NCBI RefSeq assembly: GCF_000744815.1
Contig: NZ_JQMQ01000005.1
Location: 628,055 to 692,054 of the forward strand
Length of the DNA: 64,000 nucleotides
DNA from: Phaeacidiphilus oryzae TH49
GTDB taxonomy: Bacteria; Actinomycetota; Actinomycetes; Streptomycetales; Streptomycetaceae
Direction: 5' to 3'
Part shown: piece by piece, positions 17,362 through 25,389 of the stretch
Layout: the number at the start of each line of letters is the position of its first letter
Numbering within the stretch: the stretch's first letter is position 1
Translations under genes and position numbers: made by a program
The notes under the pieces: generated by a model
The model's input: the letters and a program-made list of their open reading frames with translations, nothing else
Database searches by the model: none
What the model was told of the DNA's origin: nothing

Positions 17362-18057
17362 ATGGCCGCGGGACGAGGAAGGACCGGCTGGCCGCCGGCC
17401 GCACGGGAGCTGGCGGACCTGCCCTGGGCGCCGCATCTCACCGGCTTCTCCGGCGAGTTGGAGCGCGAGGGGGACTACGACACGGTCCTCTTCGAAGGCG
17501 GCGAGCACACCGGCGCGGACTGCGGGAACGCGCGGTTCGTGGAGACGGCCTTCGAGTCGACCGGGTTCGACGCGGTGCGGTTCCGGCGCGCCCGGTTCAA
17601 CGACGTCTGGCTGCACCAGGTGCGGATGGTCGGGTGCGACCTGGCCGAGACGAACTGGCTGGACGCGGAGTGGTCCGGCGGGCTGCTGGCCGGGCTCGAG
17701 TTCTACGGCGCGCCCCTGCGCCGGGTGGTCTTCCGCAACTGCAAGCTGGACTCGGTGAACCTGCGGACGGCCGAACTGCGGGAGGTCGCCTTCGTGGACT
17801 GCCTGCTGCGCGAGGTGGACTTCGGCGGGGCGACGCTCACCGACGTCTCCTTCCCGGGGAGCACGCTGGAGCGGGCGCTCTTCCAGCGGGCCCGGCTGAA
17901 ACGGGTGGACCTGCGGGAGGCGGCCGCGCTGGGGATCACCTCCGGCTGGGAGGACCTCCGCGGCGCCACGATCAGCAGCCCGCAACTGCTGGACCTGGCG
18001 CCCGCCCTGGCCGACTCCCTGGGCCTCCTCGTCCAGGACGAGGGCCAGCCGACCTGA
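17362..18057 (+). CDS. Pentapeptide-repeat protein
   Basis: A 231-residue protein built largely of pentapeptide repeats A(D/N)LXX-type from about residue 45 to 190: ARFVETAFEST, FDAVRFRRARFNDVWL, CDLAETNWLDAEW, VNLRTAELREVAFVDC, VDFGGATLTDVSF, LERALFQRARLKRVDL. These form a right-handed beta helix. Some such proteins mimic DNA and protect gyrase; most have no known role. ATG 17362 follows a strong GGAGGAGG. The 3' end including the TGA stop is part of a 21-bp tandem repeat that continues beyond the gene. Confidence 0.88.
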   Translation: MAAGRGRTGWPPAARELADLPWAPHLTGFSGELEREGDYDTVLFEGGEHTGADCGNARFVETAFESTGFDAVRFRRARFNDVWLHQVRMVGCDLAETNWLDAEWSGGLLAGLEFYGAPLRRVVFRNCKLDSVNLRTAELREVAFVDCLLREVDFGGATLTDVSFPGSTLERALFQRARLKRVDLREAAALGITSGWEDLRGATISSPQLLDLAPALADSLGLLVQDEGQPT

Positions 18058-18106
18058 GCGCGGGGGCAGCCGACCTGAGCGCGGGGGCAGCCGACCTGAG
18101 CGCGGG
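18049..18106. repeat. 21-bp tandem repeat spanning the pentapeptide gene stop codon
   Basis: A 21-base unit starting CCGACCTGAGCGCGGG begins at 18049, 18070 and 18091. The first two copies are identical and the third matches for 16 bases. The period is a multiple of three, and each copy contains a TGA in the pentapeptide gene's frame, the first of which is the stop. Confidence 0.85.
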
Positions 18107-18256
18107 GCGCCGACTCAGCGTCGGGGCAGCCGACGCCGGCAAGGGGCTCCCACGGCCCGGCCGCCCGGGGGCCTCAAACCGGGCCGGCCCGACCGGGCGT
18201 CCGCGACGCGTCGGCGCAGGGGCGGTGGGCCGTGGGCGCTGGGCCGTAGGGGTGGT

Positions 18257-18739
18257 TCAGGAGGACTGCTCCCAGGGCTGGGGGCCGGCGAGCTGGCGGG
18301 TGGTGGCGTTGACTCGGTTGAACATGTTGGTCATGGCGATCATCAGCACGATTCCGCTGATCTGGCGCTCGTCGAAGTGCTTGGCGGCGGCGTCCCACAC
18401 CTCGTCTCGCACGCCGTCCGGCTGGTCGGCGAGCCGGGTGGCCGCCTCGGCGAGGGCGATCGCGGACCGCTCGGCCTCCGTGTAGTAGGGGGCTTCCCGC
18501 CAGGCCGCTACGGCGTGCAACCGCTCCTCGCTCATCCCGGCGCGGCGGGCCGAGCGCGCGCCCCCGTCCACGCAGACGCTGCAGCCGTTGATCTGGCTGG
18601 CCCTGAGGTGGACCAGCTCCATCGTCTCCTGCGGCACGCCGGAGGCGTACAGCGACTTCATGATGGCCTGGATGTGGCCGGTCGCCTCGGGGAAGTGCGA
18701 GACGGGGTTCTTGACGCGGGGCTGCAGGGTGTCGCTCAT
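18257..18739 (-). CDS. Carboxymuconolactone decarboxylase family protein (AhpD-like)
   Basis: A 160-residue all-helical AhpD-like protein. The redox motif is NGCSVCVDGG with Cys53 and Cys56, and Glu41 lies 12 residues before the first Cys exactly as in AhpD. The histidine that completes the AhpD proton relay (Cys133+4) is Gly60 here, so the mechanism may differ; related actinobacterial sequences share the CVDGG form. The likely role is peroxide or alkylhydroperoxide defence with a dihydrolipoyl or thiol partner. ATG 18739 has GGAG seven bases upstream. It is divergent from the SDR gene across a gap with a well-formed rightward promoter. Confidence 0.87.
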   Translation of the reverse strand: MSDTLQPRVKNPVSHFPEATGHIQAIMKSLYASGVPQETMELVHLRASQINGCSVCVDGGARSARRAGMSEERLHAVAAWREAPYYTEAERSAIALAEAATRLADQPDGVRDEVWDAAAKHFDERQISGIVLMIAMTNMFNRVNATTRQLAGPQPWEQSS

Positions 18740-18851
18740 GGTGTGACTCCGTTTCGGTGGTTCGGTATGCCTGATCGGCCGACACAGCACTGACGGGCCG
18801 GCCGGCGGAGTTGTGACAGCCGCGACCGGAACTCCCCGCAGGGGGCGGTGC

Positions 18852-18903
18852 TTGACGCCCTCTCGGCGGCCGACCTACGGTGAGCTCGAGTCACGTGAGT
18901 GAC
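18852..18903 (+). promoter_or_regulatory. Promoter with downstream inverted repeat for the SDR gene
   Basis: TTGACG (18852-18857) and TACGGT (18876-18881), separated by 18 bases, fit the Streptomyces housekeeping promoter consensus. Just past the expected start site is GTCAC-GTGA-GTGAC (18890-18903), a 5-bp inverted repeat that could be an operator. The SDR start codon is 35 bases further on. Confidence 0.55.
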
Positions 18904-18938
18904 CGTTAACCTCGGCGCGGGTGAAAGGCGAAACGAGC

Positions 18939-19703
18939 ATGAAGATCGCGGGCAGCACCGCTGTCATCACCGGCGGGGCCTCCGGCCTCGGCCGGGCCAC
19001 CGCAGAGCGGCTGCTGGCCGCGGGCGGCAACGTCCTGCTGCTCGACCTGCCGTCCTCGGACGGCGAGGCGGTCGCCGCCAAGCTCGGCGAGCGCGCGGCC
19101 TTCGCCCCGGCGGACGTCCGCGACGAGGCCCAGGTCTCGGCAGCGCTGGACGCCGCCCAGGCGCTCGGCGGAGACCTGCGGATCGCCGTCAACTGCGCGG
19201 GGATCGGCACCCCCGCGCGGGTGCTGGGGAAGAACGGCCCGTTCCCGCTGGACGTGTTCACCCGGGTCGTCGAGATCAACCTGATCGGCACCTTCAACGT
19301 GATCCGCCTGGCCGCCGAGCGGATGGCCGCCAACGAGCCGCTGGACGGCGACCGCGGGGTGATCGTGAACACCGCCTCGGTGGCCGCCTTCGACGGGCAG
19401 ATCGGGCAGGCCGCGTACTCCGCGTCCAAGGGCGGCGTGGTCGGCATGACGCTGCCGATCGCCCGCGACCTGGCCGGCCGGTCGATCCGGGTGATGACCA
19501 TCGCCCCGGGCCTGTTCGCCACCCCGATGCTGGCCGGGCTGCCGCAGGAGGCGCAGGACTCGCTGGGCGAGCAGGTGCCGCACCCGCCGCGGCTGGGCAA
19601 CCCGGTGGAGTACGCCGCCCTGGCCCAGCACATCGTCGAGAACCCCATGCTGAACGGCGAGGTGATCCGCCTGGACGGGGCGATCCGGATGGCGCCGAGG
19701 TAG
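18939..19703 (+). CDS. SDR family dehydrogenase, 3-hydroxyacyl-CoA dehydrogenase type 2-like
   Basis: A 254-residue classical short-chain dehydrogenase. The cofactor loop is TGGASGLG (11-18), NCAG follows at 85-88, and the catalytic Ser147-Tyr160-Lys164 set lies in [23 protein letters not shown]. The DVRDEAQV acidic residue after strand 2 indicates NAD(H). The overall sequence, with [24 protein letters not shown] and the [10 protein letters not shown] tail, matches the type-2 3-hydroxyacyl-CoA dehydrogenase (HSD17B10-like) group of fatty-acid or branched-chain oxidation. ATG 18939 has GAAAGG upstream. It stands alone on its strand. Confidence 0.88.
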   Translation: MKIAGSTAVITGGASGLGRATAERLLAAGGNVLLLDLPSSDGEAVAAKLGERAAFAPADVRDEAQVSAALDAAQALGGDLRIAVNCAGIGTPARVLGKNGPFPLDVFTRVVEINLIGTFNVIRLAAERMAANEPLDGDRGVIVNTASVAAFDGQIGQAAYSASKGGVVGMTLPIARDLAGRSIRVMTIAPGLFATPMLAGLPQEAQDSLGEQVPHPPRLGNPVEYAALAQHIVENPMLNGEVIRLDGAIRMAPR

Positions 19704-19839
19704 CCGGGCGGGTCTCCTGGGTCGCGGCTTGTGCGTGGGACTGTTGACACGACGTCAGTTACGCGTTGCACTGGCGAATCGAGTCGCACAACGTGTTCAC
19801 AGCACGCTCACCTCGGCCCTGCCCCCTGGAGGCTGCTCG

Positions 19840-21633
19840 ATGCGCGGACGACGTACGGCCACCCTTGGTTCTCTTCTGCTCGCCGCGGCGGTGGCGGTGG
19901 CCGCCGCGCCGGCGGCGAGCGCCGCCCCGACGGCCCCGCGCGCGGGCGCGGGCGCCCCGGTGGACGCCCGGGTGGACGCCGTGCTGGCGGGGATGACCCT
20001 GCCGGAGAAGGTCGGCCAGATGTTCGTGGACTACGTCTACGGCCAGAGCGCCACCACCACCGATCCGACCGACGTCGCCGCCAACCACACGATGTACGGC
20101 GCGGACGTGGACAACGGCGCAGAGGCCGTCGCCAAGTACCACCTGGGCGGCGTCATCTACTTCGCCTGGAGCGACAACCTCGCCTCGCCGGCCCAGATCG
20201 CCGGCCTCTCCAACGGCCTCCAGCAGGCCGCCGCCACCTCGGGCGCCGACGTCCCGGTGCAGATCAGCACCGACCAGGAGGGCGGCGTGGTGAACCGGAT
20301 CGGGGCGCCGCTCGCGGTCTCCCCCGGCAACATGGCGATCGGCGCCACCGGTGACCCGGCCAACGCCCGGGCGGCGGCCCGGGTCACCGGGGAGCAGCTG
20401 CGGGCGATGGGCATCAACACCGACGACGCCCCCGTCTCGGACGTCAACACCAACCCGCGGAACGCGGCGGACGGCCCGCGCTCCTTCGGCGACCGCCCGG
20501 CGATCGTCGCCCGGTACGCCGCCGACGCGGTCCGGGGCTTCGCCGACGCCGGGGTCGGCGCCCAGGCCAAGCACTTCCCCGGGCTCGGCGACACGACCGT
20601 CAACACCGACAACGGGGTGGCGGTCAGCAACGAGACCAGGGCCCAGTTCCTGGCCCGGGACATCCCGCCGTTCCGGGCTGCGATCGCGGCCGGGGTGCCC
20701 TCGGTGATGGCGGCGCACATCGTCGCGCCCCATCTGGACCCCTCCGGGACCCCGGCCAGCCTCTCCGAGCCGATCGTCACCGGGCTGCTGCGCGGCACCC
20801 TCCACTACGACGGCGTGGTGATCACCGACGCGCTGGGCGCGGGTGCCCTCGGCAACCTGACGGAGCAGCAGATCATCCTCGGCGCCGTGCGGGCCGGCGA
20901 CGACCAGCTGCTGATGCCCACCGACCTGCCGCAGGCCGAGCAGATCCTGCTGGACGCGGTGCGGAACGGCACCGTCAGCCAGGCCAGGATCGACCAGTCG
21001 GTGCGCCGGATCCTGCGGATGAAGGCCGGACTGGGCCTCCTCGGCGGCGGCGCGCCCAAGCCGGTGGACGGGTCCGGGGTCGGCACCGCCGAGCAGCTGG
21101 CCACCATGGCGGGCATCGCCCGGCGGTCCGTCACCCTGCTGCGCAACGAGGCGGGCGCGCTGCCGCTCTCCGCCTCCTCGCATCAGCATGTGCTGGTCAC
21201 CGGCTGGGGCGCGGGCACCACGCAGAACCTGTCGGACGCGCTGGCCCAGCGCGGGCTGGTCACCACCCGGCTGTGGACCGGCTCCCCGGACCAGGCCGCC
21301 ATCGACCAGGCGGTCGCCGCCGCCGAGCAGAACGACGTCACGGTGGTGACCACCTACAACGCCTGGAACGACAGCACCCAGCAGAGCCTGGTCAAGCAGC
21401 TGCTGGCGACCGGCAAGCCGGTGGTCGTCGTGTCGGTCGGCGGCCCGTACGACCTCTCCGCGTTCCCCTCCGCGCCGACCTATCTGGCCGCCTACGGCTA
21501 CCAGCCGGTGACCACCACCGCGCTGGCCGACGTGCTGCTGGGCGGCCGGCCGCTCGGCCGGCTGCCCGTCACCGTGCCGAGCGCGGACGGGAGTTCGGTG
21601 CTGCTGCGGTGGGGCAGCGGGCTGCGGTACTGA
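19840..21633 (+). CDS. Secreted glycoside hydrolase family 3 (beta-N-acetylhexosaminidase-like)
   Basis: A 597-residue secreted GH3 enzyme. The signal peptide (MRGRRTATLGSLLLAAAVAV to about residue 29, AASAAP) is followed by the TIM-barrel. Catalytic features are KHFPGLGDT (244-252), the Asp-His region of NagZ-type enzymes, and the nucleophile Asp330 in VVITDALGAGAL. A C-terminal alpha/beta sandwich domain (about 400-597) is present, as in two-domain GlcNAcases. It probably releases GlcNAc from chitin or peptidoglycan fragments outside the cell. ATG 19840 follows CTGGAGG. TTGACA at 19743 could be a -35, but no matching -10 is clear, and no DasR-like site was recognised. Confidence 0.9.
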   Translation: MRGRRTATLGSLLLAAAVAVAAAPAASAAPTAPRAGAGAPVDARVDAVLAGMTLPEKVGQMFVDYVYGQSATTTDPTDVAANHTMYGADVDNGAEAVAKYHLGGVIYFAWSDNLASPAQIAGLSNGLQQAAATSGADVPVQISTDQEGGVVNRIGAPLAVSPGNMAIGATGDPANARAAARVTGEQLRAMGINTDDAPVSDVNTNPRNAADGPRSFGDRPAIVARYAADAVRGFADAGVGAQAKHFPGLGDTTVNTDNGVAVSNETRAQFLARDIPPFRAAIAAGVPSVMAAHIVAPHLDPSGTPASLSEPIVTGLLRGTLHYDGVVITDALGAGALGNLTEQQIILGAVRAGDDQLLMPTDLPQAEQILLDAVRNGTVSQARIDQSVRRILRMKAGLGLLGGGAPKPVDGSGVGTAEQLATMAGIARRSVTLLRNEAGALPLSASSHQHVLVTGWGAGTTQNLSDALAQRGLVTTRLWTGSPDQAAIDQAVAAAEQNDVTVVTTYNAWNDSTQQSLVKQLLATGKPVVVVSVGGPYDLSAFPSAPTYLAAYGYQPVTTTALADVLLGGRPLGRLPVTVPSADGSSVLLRWGSGLRY

Positions 21634-21702
21634 GCGGTGTAAGGGAGTCGAACCGGGTCCGGGGCTGGGATAGCGTCGTCCGCCAGGCCGCCGAAGCTCC
21701 TC

Positions 21703-23124
21703 ATGGACGTCCGCCCGCTGCGCGAGTCGCCGGACTTCCGGCGGCTGTGGTGGGGGACGGCGCTCTCCCAGCTCGGTTCCCGGATGACCGACTTCGCGGT
21801 GGCGCTGCAGATCTTCCGGCTCACCGGATCCTCGCTTGCGGTCGGCGCGGTGGGCCTCGCCTCGGCGCTGCCGAGCCTCGTCTTCGGGCTCTTCGGCGGT
21901 GCGCTGGTGGACACCGTCGACCGGCGGAAGGCGGTGCTGTTCTGCACCAGCGGGCAGGCCGGGCTGTCGGCGGTGTTCGCCGTGCAGGCCTTCTTCGGGA
22001 CGGGGGCGGGGCCGGGGACGGGGCTGGGGGCCGGCGGCGACGGCCGGCTGTGGCTGCTGTACGCGCTGGTGGTGCTGAAGTCCACGCTGGGCTCGGTGAA
22101 CGCCCCGGCCCGGCGTACCTTCATGCCCCGGCTGCTGCGGGCGGAGCAGATCCCGGCGGGGGCCGCGCTCACGATGTTCGCCATGCACAGCGCGATGACC
22201 GCGGGACCGCTGCTGGCCGGTCTGGTCGCCGGGCCGGCCGGCCTGAAGGGCTGCTACCTCGCCGACCTGGTCAGCTTCTCCGCGGCGCTGTACGGGGTGG
22301 GGCGGCTGCCGGCGATGCTGCCGGAGGCGGTCGCGACCGGGCGACGGCCGGGCGATGACAGCGGCAGCGGCGATGGCAGCGGCAGCGGCAGCGGCCGCAG
22401 CGGTGGGAACGGCGGCGCCCGGCGGCCCGGGCTGCGTGCCATCGGCGAGGCCCTGCGGTTCCTGACGGTCGGTCAAGTGCTGCGCGGGGCGCTGCTCGCC
22501 GACGTCTCGGCCTGCGTGCTGGCGATGCCGACCGCCCTCTTCCCGCAGATCAACGCGGAGCGCTTCGGCGGGGGCAGCCTCACCCTGGGGGTGCTCAGCT
22601 CCTCGCTGGCGATCGGCGGAGTGCTGGGCTCGACGCTCTCCGGGCACGTCGGCCGGATCACCAGGCCGGGGCGCGGGATGCTGGTGGGCGGCGCGGTCTG
22701 GGGGCTCGCGCTGGCGGGCTTCGGGATGCCCGGTCCGCTCTGGGCGGCCGTCCTGCTGCTGGTGGTGGCCGGCGCGGCGGACGCCAACTCGGTGGTCTTC
22801 CGCACCTCGATCATCCAGGCCGCGGTCCCGGACCGGATGCGCGGGCGGGTCAACTCGGTGGAGTACATGGTCGGCGCCGGCACCCCGCAGCTGGGCGACT
22901 TCCGGGCCGGCGCGGTCGCCTCGGTCAGCTCGCCCGGCGTCTCCGCGGTGACCGGCGGGCTGGCCGAGGTGATCGCGGTCGGGCTGATGTGGCTGCTGCT
23001 GCCCGGGCTGGTGCGCTACCGCGCGGCGGTCGGCAGCGGGCAGGCCGGAGCGGCGGCGATGCCGGCTCAGGCCGCCGGCACGGGTGCCGCCAGCCCCGAG
23101 ACCACCTCGACGCCGGGGAGTTGA
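21703..23124 (+). CDS. MFS transporter, EntS-like (MFS_3)
   Basis: A 473-residue, probably 12-TM transporter. The start MDVRPLRESPDFRRLWWGTALSQLGSRM is characteristic of the enterobactin-exporter-like MFS_3 group, as are FGGALVDTVDRRKAV and the late PDRMRGRVNSVEYMV. The central cytoplasmic loop (about 208-245) holds a Ser/Gly/Asp-rich stretch encoded by a short GGCAGC-type repeat (22360-22400). Its natural substrate is unknown; siderophore or drug export is the family theme. The last 58 bases overlap the YbaK gene on the other strand. Confidence 0.88.
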   Translation: MDVRPLRESPDFRRLWWGTALSQLGSRMTDFAVALQIFRLTGSSLAVGAVGLASALPSLVFGLFGGALVDTVDRRKAVLFCTSGQAGLSAVFAVQAFFGTGAGPGTGLGAGGDGRLWLLYALVVLKSTLGSVNAPARRTFMPRLLRAEQIPAGAALTMFAMHSAMTAGPLLAGLVAGPAGLKGCYLADLVSFSAALYGVGRLPAMLPEAVATGRRPGDDSGSGDGSGSGSGRSGGNGGARRPGLRAIGEALRFLTVGQVLRGALLADVSACVLAMPTALFPQINAERFGGGSLTLGVLSSSLAIGGVLGSTLSGHVGRITRPGRGMLVGGAVWGLALAGFGMPGPLWAAVLLLVVAGAADANSVVFRTSIIQAAVPDRMRGRVNSVEYMVGAGTPQLGDFRAGAVASVSSPGVSAVTGGLAEVIAVGLMWLLLPGLVRYRAAVGSGQAGAAAMPAQAAGTGAASPETTSTPGS

Positions 23125-23654
23125 GCCACCGCGGCGCCCGGCAGGATCAGCTTGCCGCGCCGGCGGCCGCTGCCGATCAGCACGTGCGCGGTCTCGGCCA
23201 CGGCCTCGTCCACGAGCAGCGGCCAGTCGGCGGGCAGGCCGATCGGGGTGATGCCGCCGTACTCCATGCCGGTCTCCTGGACGGCGGTGTCCATCGGCGC
23301 GAAAGAGGCCTTGCGCGCCCCGAGCCGCTTCCGCACCACCTTGTTGACGTCCAGCCGGGTGTCGGCCCGGACCAGGCAGCCGGCCAGGGTGGTCTCCTGC
23401 CCCCGCTTCGCGGCCACCACCACGCAGTTCGCCCCGCAGTCCAGCGGCACCCCGTAGGCCTCGGCGAAGGCGGCGGTGTCCGCCTTCGCCGGGTCGGTGT
23501 CCACGAACAGCACCGACTCGGCGGCCGCGCGGTCGGCCCAGCCGCGCAGTGCCTCGGCCACCGGGTCCGGCAGCAGGTCCAGCCGCTCCAGCGCGGGCGC
23601 CCAGGAGTCGAATCGGCCGAAGGGAGGGGTGCTTGAGGTGGCTGCGGTACTCAT
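23067..23654 (-). CDS. YbaK/EbsC family aminoacyl-tRNA deacylase-like protein
   Basis: A 195-residue YbaK/ProX-domain protein that would hydrolyse mischarged aminoacyl-tRNA in trans. Typical features are VVVAAKRGQETTLAGCLVRADTRLDVNKVVRKRLGARKASF, with the conserved Lys of the active site, and MEYGGITPIGLP, the GG-x-x-P-x-G motif. The N-terminal 50 residues are an actinobacterial extension. ATG 23654 lies six bases after TAGAGT (minus strand, 23661-23666), so the transcript is probably leaderless. Its C-terminal coding sequence overlaps the end of the MFS gene by 58 bases in antiparallel orientation. Confidence 0.9.
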   Translation of the reverse strand: MSTAATSSTPPFGRFDSWAPALERLDLLPDPVAEALRGWADRAAAESVLFVDTDPAKADTAAFAEAYGVPLDCGANCVVVAAKRGQETTLAGCLVRADTRLDVNKVVRKRLGARKASFAPMDTAVQETGMEYGGITPIGLPADWPLLVDEAVAETAHVLIGSGRRRGKLILPGAAVAQLPGVEVVSGLAAPVPAA

Positions 23655-23660
23655 GCCCGC

Positions 23661-23666
23661 ACTCTA
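23661..23666 (-). promoter_or_regulatory. -10 element of the ybaK-like gene
   Basis: TAGAGT on the minus strand lies six bases before ATG 23654. The same hexamer, seven bases before the ATG, precedes the HAD gene. The geometry predicts a leaderless transcript starting at the ATG. Confidence 0.5.
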
Positions 23667-23723
23667 GTCGGCATGCCGCGGGGGCCTGGGCGGCGGCCCT
23701 GACGGACGGGTCCGGCGGTGACC

Positions 23724-23759
23724 GGGCGGACGGTTGGGCGGACGGCTGGGCGGACGGCC
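23724..23759. repeat. 12-bp tandem repeat in an intergenic region
   Basis: GGGCGGACGG starts at 23724, 23736 and 23748, a 12-base period with small differences in the last two bases. It lies in the 284-base gap between the divergent YbaK and Rv1733c-like genes. No function is apparent. Confidence 0.7.
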
Positions 23760-23938
23760 GGGAAGCGCCCCCGAGGCCGGGTTTGGGACGGAGTCCGCCG
23801 AAGGGCTTCTGAGCGCTGCCGGGCGCGCGTACCGTCGACGTGGAGACCCGGAGCTCGACCCGGTCCGGGCGCGGGGTACCTCATCGGCACGACGCCGCGC
23901 GCCGACCGCCGGTCGGCTCCGCCGCGGGGAGGCGCAGC

Positions 23939-24616
23939 ATGTCCGACACCGCCGATCGCAGACGCGGGGCGGCTCCGGAAGCCGGTCCGCCGCCCCGTAA
24001 CGGCCTGCGCGAGCGGGTGGCGCGGAATCTGCGCCGGGCCCTCGGCCGCGACCCCAACCCGCTGGTGCGCGAGCTGGACCGGACCCGCAGCCGGCTGCTG
24101 GTGCTCCTGGGGATGCTGCTGGCCGCGGTGTTCGTCGCCGCCTGGTGCGTCGGCCTGATCACCCTGCGCGTCAGCATGGCCGAGTTCCACCGGCAGCACG
24201 CCACCCGGCACCGGGTGGTGGCGGTCACCACCGCGCCCGCGTATCCGCGCGCCGGCGCCGAGCCCACCGGCGGGGTCTCCGACGGGAACTCGGTCGCCGC
24301 GGCGGTCTGGGCGGACTCCGGCGGGCAGCGGCACAGCGGCCTGCTGCGCGCGCCGGACGGCGCCCCGCCCGGGACCCCCATACCGACCTGGGTGGACGCC
24401 TCCGGCGCACCGGTGGCCGCGCCCTCCCCGATGGCGCTCGCCGTGGGCAACGCGCTGATCGCGGGCGGCGGGACGCTGTGCGGGGCCATCGGCATCGCGG
24501 TGGGCGTCACGGGGCTGACCGCTCGGCTGCTGGACCGGCGGGCCGGCCGGGTGTGGGAGCGCGAGTGGGCCCGGGTCGAGCCCGAGTGGTCCAGGCGGCA
24601 CCGGAACGGCGGCTGA
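23939..24616 (+). CDS. Rv1733c-family membrane protein
   Basis: A 225-residue protein with two membrane helices, about 52-76 (RLLVLLGMLLAAVFVAAWCV) and about 168-192, enclosing a roughly 90-residue extracytoplasmic domain (AVWADSGGQRHSGLLRAP...IPTWVDASG). This arrangement and the W-x-D-x-x-G pattern match the actinobacterial Rv1733c family, of unknown function. The N-terminus is basic (RERVARNLRRALGRDPNPLVRELDR). ATG 23939 has GGGGAGG upstream. It stands alone; an in-frame upstream ATG at 23840 lacks a binding site. Confidence 0.83.
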   Translation: MSDTADRRRGAAPEAGPPPRNGLRERVARNLRRALGRDPNPLVRELDRTRSRLLVLLGMLLAAVFVAAWCVGLITLRVSMAEFHRQHATRHRVVAVTTAPAYPRAGAEPTGGVSDGNSVAAAVWADSGGQRHSGLLRAPDGAPPGTPIPTWVDASGAPVAAPSPMALAVGNALIAGGGTLCGAIGIAVGVTGLTARLLDRRAGRVWEREWARVEPEWSRRHRNGG

Positions 24617-24704
24617 CGGGGTGCCGGGGGCAGGCCGGCCGGCGTCCGGCTTCCCGGCGTCGGCCCAGCCGAGGTCAGGCCCGCCAGCGCCGGCCCCGCC
24701 GGTG

Positions 24705-25310
24705 TCAGGCGCCGTCGCGGCGCTCGCCCGCGCCGAACTCCTTAACCAGGCGCTCGAATCGGAGGTCCGGGCGCCGGGGCAGCCCGAAGCGCTCGTCGCC
24801 GTACGGGAACGGCTCGAACTCGCCGGTACGGCGGTAACCCCGCCGCTCATACCAGGCGATCAGGTCGGCGCGCTGCTCGATGACGGTCATCTCCATCCGC
24901 TCGGCGCCCCACTCCTCGCGGGCGTAGCTCTCGGCGCGGGCGAGGAGGGCACGGCCGAGGCCGGCGCCCTGGCTGCCCGGATCGACGGCGAACATGCCGA
25001 AGTAGGCGGTGGCGCCCCGGTCCTCGAGCTGGCAGGAGGCGGCGATCGCGCGGCCGCCGGGCCCGGCGGACTCCACCTCGGCGACGAGGATCAGCCCGCC
25101 CTCGGCGGTGATGATCTCCGAGACCTGCTCCCGGTCGGTGCGCTGCCCGTCGATCAGATGCGCCTCCGTGGTCCAGCCGCCCGCGCCGGGGCCCCCGCGG
25201 TAGGCCGACTCGACCAGGTCGACCAGGGCCGGCACGTCGTCGAGGTCCGCGATCCGGAAATCCGGCGCCGCGGCGGGGATGGAGGGAGCGGTCAGGGATG
25301 CGTCGGTCAT
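24705..25310 (-). CDS. GNAT family N-acetyltransferase
   Basis: A 201-residue acetyltransferase. The acetyl-CoA loop is VDPGSQGAGLGRALLARAE, with the Q-x-x-G-x-G/A motif A; strand 4 is ATAYFGMFAV, and the C-terminal IAWYERRGYRRTGEFEPFPYGD is the typical motif B of GNAT enzymes that modify small molecules. The insert LIDGQRTDREQVSEII gives substrate specificity, which I cannot predict. ATG 25310 gives the natural start MTDASLTAPSIPAAAPDFRI. It is divergent from the DUF5107 gene. Confidence 0.88.
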   Translation of the reverse strand: MTDASLTAPSIPAAAPDFRIADLDDVPALVDLVESAYRGGPGAGGWTTEAHLIDGQRTDREQVSEIITAEGGLILVAEVESAGPGGRAIAASCQLEDRGATAYFGMFAVDPGSQGAGLGRALLARAESYAREEWGAERMEMTVIEQRADLIAWYERRGYRRTGEFEPFPYGDERFGLPRRPDLRFERLVKEFGAGERRDGA

Positions 25311-25389
25311 GCGGGGCTCCGGGGATCGGTCCGGCGATGCAGAAGGGTAAGGCGGGACTGACCATGGTCGCACGCCCGGAAGGCCGCCG

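Noticed and set aside
19743-19771. Promoter TTGACA followed by a -10 before the secreted GH3 gene
   Set aside because: TTGACA is clear, but no acceptable -10 lies 16-19 bases downstream, so it is mentioned only as a possibility.
19759-22647. A 962-residue leftward ORF antisense to GH3 and the MFS gene
   Set aside because: Arg/Gly/His-rich shadow. The plus-strand genes have signal peptide, motifs and ribosome sites.
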